From assembly GCA_018343915.1 (NCBI GenBank), contig JABRWF010000005.1, positions 2,391,001-2,455,000 of the forward strand: a stretch of 64,000 nt of DNA, given 5' to 3'. The position numbers and the translations under genes are program-made. Shown piece by piece: positions 59,901-64,000 of the stretch (positions are counted from its first letter, which is position 1; each line of letters begins with the position of its first letter). The notes beneath the pieces were generated by a model, which saw only the letters and a program-made list of their open reading frames with translations, did no database searches and was not told the origin of the DNA. Source of the DNA: Agroathelia rolfsii (taxonomy: Eukaryota; Basidiomycota; Agaricomycetes; Amylocorticiales; Amylocorticiaceae).

Positions 59901-61735
59901 AGCTGGCTTTTGTTATGGTTGGTTGCGTCTCTGAATTATGTATATTCATTTGACACTTATATATCAAACCCAAAGAACATAAAACAGTGTGGGCAATGTG
60001 AATGATTTTCAAAGCAATACTATGATTTAGGCACTAATTTCCTCTATCACAGTGTCATGGGGCAGCTCACGATCGCACGCTTTAGAGGAGATACGACTTT
60101 CGGATGGGTCGCTCGTGTGTTTAGCACCTTCATGGGTGGCGTCTTAGGCATGGTCATGTGGTGCGTTCCGTTACCGTATATTTCATGTTTACATTCCTCA
60201 ATGCTCTCACAGGTACATATCTGCTGGCAATGGCACTGGCAACCCATATGGTCTTGCTGCAGTATGCTTTGTGCTATTCCCCATTCTTTTCTATGCACGA
60301 TTGTATTGGCCAATCCCTCCCATGACAAACCTCATCTTCTTGGTGACTACTGTGTTGGTTAGTTTTCTTCGTTTTGTGGAGATTGCATTATAGTTTCCGA
60401 CTCTTATTTGTAGGTGATTGGCTACTCGTATCAAGACGGCATCGTTAAGAGTGCTTCGGCTCCCGGTCAAGGGTTTGCCGTCGCCTGGGTGAGCTTCGAC
60501 TTGTGTAAAGACGGTTTCTGTTAAAACTCATATACAAATGTAGAGGCGATGGCTCCTCGTCACCATAGGTGTCACGGCGGCGTTGTATGTCCAATCGAAT
60601 CATGTCCATCATCCATGATAGACTGTCAGCAACTAATTCTGGGATTGCTTCTCTTTTAGCATCTTCTCATTTTTCCCGCCGGCAACAACAATCCGTAGGT
60701 ATCAGCGAGCCTCTCTGGCCACAGTTTCCTCGGAGATCGGAGCGGTTTATTGCTCCATCGTATCCTATGCTCATTCGCCGAGGACGGAGGACACCCAGGA
60801 GATCGTCCAGAGCCTGATCGCGATCCGAGCCAAATTGAGGCGGTCCTTGCTCCTACGTGCAAACGTCATCTACGAGGTACGTACGCACATGAGATGGTAG
60901 ATTATGTAACGACATCTCAAAACAAATTATTTCTTTGATTCATCTATTAGTTCTCACTAAGAGGCCGATGGCCCGCAGAAAGATACAAGAAGATTCTTGA
61001 TCTCGAAATGTTTGTACCATAGATCAAGTAATTAATAATCTGTATGCTGTGCTGACGCTAATCCCTCCATAGGCAATTAGCATATGCACTTAGCCATATG
61101 ATGTCTGTGATAGAGCACCTCGATCGGCCATGGTCGCAAGCGTTCCTGCGCCGGACTCGGTTTGTAGATTCGGACTTCCAGGGCGACATTCTCTCCGTCA
61201 TCAGTAAGCAGGCACTCCGTGTTATGTTCTACTAGTAATGTCTGGCTAAACTGTAATTGAACAAACTATTGAAAGGTATGGTATCGACGTCGCTGCGTAC
61301 GGGGACCCCTCTTCCTCAAATCACGCCATGTCCACTCGTGGACCGGTTCTTGGCGCAAGAATACGGCTTTAGCGTCGTACGAGAAGGAATGGAAGACGAT
61401 TTCGGCCTGCCAAGAACGATGACGATCGAGATTCTCGAGAATGAGCAATACATGTTCGTACTACTCTTCTATCGGTCCTTTTTCTTCTTCTTTGGGCTCA
61501 TCTTCCACTTTTTAGGATGTTCTGCGTGGGCGTGTCCACGGCCTTTACCGTCTGTACCTTACTTGACCGTCTCATGGTCGCCGTTAAGGAGCTCGTGGGC
61601 GAGCAGTACCACATTCATGGAGTAGGTATCAAACAATACGCGTCGCGTAAGCAGCATGGCCACGGCCTTGACATGGCTTCACGCACGGAATCGCTCCAGA
61701 CACCAATGCCGAGTCATTTCGCTCATGAGGTCTAG
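56939..61735 (+). CDS. Fungal ArAE/FUSC-type membrane transporter (DUF2421 family)
   Basis: Large polytopic membrane protein like the fungal aromatic-acid-exporter/Brefeldin-A-sensitivity family (N-terminal 6-TM ER-transporter-like domain, DUF2421, FUSC-like C-terminal bundle). Over 20 exons; those fixed with consistent phase include 56939-57190, 57245-57266, 57319-57406, 57444-57558, 57614-57664, 57720-57786, 57835-57881, 57936-58196, 58261-59150, 59205-59364, 59434-59575, 59632-59811, 59867-59917, 59988-59997, 60053-60160. First membrane group: VRSAVAAWVGAIIFVIPTVE and later IGQIIMVPLCIHSALSIIFS. A His-rich loop (HHNHHHHRHFH) follows around 58675-58790. The second group includes GQLTIARFRGDTTFGWVARV, PPMTNLIFLVTTVL and GIVKSASAPGQGFAVAWRRW. 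It ends SRTESLQTPMPSHFAHEV. Substrate unknown. Two exons are only 22 and 10 bases; the intron at 57267-57318 has a GC donor. Confidence 0.88.
57267..57318 (+). other. GC-AG intron in the transporter gene
   Basis: The exon ASFLILIA... joins SFISPPSDPL only if a 52-base intron starting G|GCATGA and ending TTCTTCAG is removed. The only GT alternative would give a 31-base intron, shorter than any other here. The donor resembles that of the ARO1 GC intron. Confidence 0.65.
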
Positions 61736-64000
61736 AAGTCTGCATTCTTGTTTAATTTAGTAATAATATCATATATATATTTCCACGCTACTACGAATTA
61801 TGATACCTTTGCACTGCTTTTAATGGATCACCATGGATTTAGAGATACGAAACGTGAAGCACAGTGTTACACCAGCATCGACGATTCATTCTTCAACTCT
61901 ACTCTAGAACTAAATAAAATGGGAAACACCTCTCCAGTTCGCTCTTGTGCCCGAGAAGATAGATGGATTGACATCATTAAATTTCCAGTTGGATATGACC
62001 CACATAGCATGACATTTCTCTTCGCTTGTTATTATTACTTACTAGCGTGTTAATATTGGACTAGTATGTGGAGCACTAGGATACATGTACATTGGACTAG
62101 TATGTGGAGCACTAGGATACATGTACGCACACTTACTGGCTCATATATCTTTATTAATATAGCTGGTCAGGTACAAAACGCTCATAAAGCAAATTCAACC
62201 ATGATGCATGATGAGTTGCTGTCCGGTAGGCTAGGACTCCTAGGAGTAAAACCGGTGCCGGTCTCATCATCGTGTAGCTAAAATAGACAATAAATGTTTC
62301 AGTATAAGAATAAAGTGCTAGCGGTATTCGTTGCAGCATTATTATTAAGAAGGGTAAGATATAGTCGTGTGTTGTAGTTGTATTATTACGAGTGCTAGAC
62401 GAATGGAGGTTTCTTCTTCTTCTTCTCGCACTGGCCACCGGATGCACGAAGACGGCAATAAGCACCGGTAGTTTAGTACGGTTTTAGCACGACACCAGCC
62501 AGTCAGTTGCCCGATGATTATATGGTAATCTTGTGACTTAATTAAGAAGTCCAGGAGGTCTATCAGTGGCAGGTAGGTACCAGCTTGCCGCGTAAGTAAG
62601 AGACGTAATCAAGTTTCTTGCGAATAACTCGAACTTGGGGTTGTGTTAGTTCAGATTCGACAATCCCCAAAAGCCTGAATATGTTCATGACGAGGTAAAT
62701 TTTAATCAAAATATTTTTGATCAAGCTCCCAAAGAGAGGATGGATGGATGGAAAGAATATGAATAGAAGAGGCACTTGCATTCAAAAGTGAAAAGATTGC
62801 GAGTTGTATATCCTTCAAGCTACAAGTGGGGAGGGACTAGTTATATCACTCTTTCGAGCGTTCAACATTCATCCGGCTCAGTACTACTACCCATTAAGCC
62901 AAACGAGGATAGATAAAGAAAGAAAGATTCTAGAACATTAGCACTGATTCGGAAAGGAGAAAGCCAAAACCGGGATCAAAAAAGAAAAAAGCCCAAACTT
63001 CTTCCTCTTATCAAGCTTCGAGTTAGTTCATGATGTATGATCCCTAAGCAAAACGAAGAAGCTCGATGGTAGCATAGTAGCGAACGTTCAAACGTTCAAG
63101 TTGCATAAGCTTCTAAGCTTCATTCAGGTTCACCGGCCACTGGCTAGGCTTTGCCTCCATTTAGGAAAGAGAGAGAGAGAGAGAGAGAATTGTACTGAGA
63201 ACGGGAAGGTGTCTGATATATATGATCTGATACATAATAGTTTAGTTTGTATAGTCTGTCTGATTGCTCTAATACGACATATAGTATGTCAGCCATCACT
63301 CTACATACCATCATGTGGTGGCGACGACCCTCGATGACAGGACCGATAATTGAATTTGTGTTGTGAATTGGGCTGTGATTCACTGGCAATGCCACGCACA
63401 GGCATACCTGTGACACTGAGCTGGACAACCATCCATTATGGGATACCGATAGGTGTAGATAAATCATGATGCTGATGATTGATTTTTTTGAATGATGATG
63501 GCGAGGGGGAAAATATATATTATGTACGTGCCAATAGGTATGTACTGTAGAAAAAGGCAAAGATAAGGAAAAGTAAAAAACAAAAAACAAAAAAGTCAGG
63601 TGGACTGCTGCCATACGAAAGCAAGCGGTCAATCACATTCAACTTGGTGTATGGAAAAGAGAAAAGAAAAAAAAAGGGTAATAATGTCCGAACAGTCTAT
63701 GTGGTAAGTGTGTGTATAGATAGCGAGTGACGGGGAGTAACGACCGACGCGACGTGGTTATACAAAAAAAAAACGAGAAAGGAAACAGGGTTGATATATC
63801 ATGAGGGAGGGAGCAAGGGTAAGTAAGAACACAACAGATATTCTCTCATCTACATGTCCATGAGTAAGTGTACATGTGATAAGTAACATGCATCCAGCAT
63901 TCGACTCGGCGAATGGGCATCGTTGTTGTTAGATACGGGTAACAAACGTAGTGCAGTTTCGTTTACTTGCACTTGTTGTACATCTTCACGGAATCACTGT
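61736..64000. other. Terminal intergenic region with short repeats
   Basis: About 2.3 kb with no supported gene. A (GA)n run lies at about 63167-63188 and A-rich tracts at 63560-63600 and 63660-63680. An open frame of 162 codons on the minus strand (63144-63632) is low in complexity and not convincing. A gene on either strand may begin past the window edge. Confidence 0.4.
62055..62126 (+). repeat. Perfect 36-base tandem duplication
   Basis: Two identical 36-base copies in tandem (62055-62090 and 62091-62126), beginning ATTGGACTAGTATGTGGAGC. No coding context. Confidence 0.9.

Noticed and set aside
63144..63632. 162-codon open frame on the minus strand
   Set aside because: Composition follows simple repeats (the GA run gives SLSLSL), no domain, no splice support; treated as chance.

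Overview
The window looks like a stretch of basidiomycete nuclear chromosome, most likely an Agaricomycete. Genes are dense and lie on both strands. They are cut by many introns of about 46-70 bases with GT...YAG borders, several in small exons of 10-40 bases. There is one pentafunctional AROM gene, a fungal alternative NADH dehydrogenase, a Crinkler-type protein and a family of small hydrophobic secreted proteins. A placement near Cantharellales is a guess from the secreted family only. No rRNA, tRNA, CRISPR or prokaryotic feature was found.

Region 0-6.3 kb holds three paralogous secreted-protein genes (147-1222 -, 3383-4194 +, 5198-6105 -), each with a TATA box 110-125 bases before its start, plus a probable decayed copy. 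Region 7.8-29 kb is a housekeeping block: a BEM46/ABHD13-like hydrolase, TFIIH subunit Tfb5, ribose-5-phosphate isomerase, a TFIIIC WD40 subunit (Tfc6/Sfc6), ARO1, mitochondrial ribosomal protein uS4m (Nam9), gamma-tubulin complex protein GCP2/Spc97 and an alternative NADH dehydrogenase (NDE-like). TFIIIC/ARO1 and uS4m/GCP2 are divergent pairs; ARO1 and uS4m converge.

Region 29.4-32.7 kb has a Crinkler-like gene (ubiquitin-like header, nuclease-like domain, kinase-like domain) with signs of decay and a foldback (MITE-like) element at its 5' side, then a Syn8-type SNARE gene. Region 35.6-41.6 kb is the most unusual part: a large inverted duplication whose two arms each carry a copy of a small four-exon gene (36967-37541 + and 39408-40030 -) and traces of a divergently transcribed partner, enclosing a one-membrane-span protein gene (37873-39084 +). 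About 3.5 kb with no supported gene follows.

Region 44.8-61.7 kb holds an SH3-TBC Rab-GAP-like protein, a BRCT-repeat protein of the Rtt107/Brc1 type convergent with it, a second foldback element carrying CACGTG sites, and a multi-exon membrane transporter of the fungal ArAE/FUSC (DUF2421) type. The last 2.3 kb shows only short repeats.

Gene models were built by hand from reading-frame continuity, splice-site consensus and family knowledge; exon lists are given where every junction kept phase. No similarity search was run.
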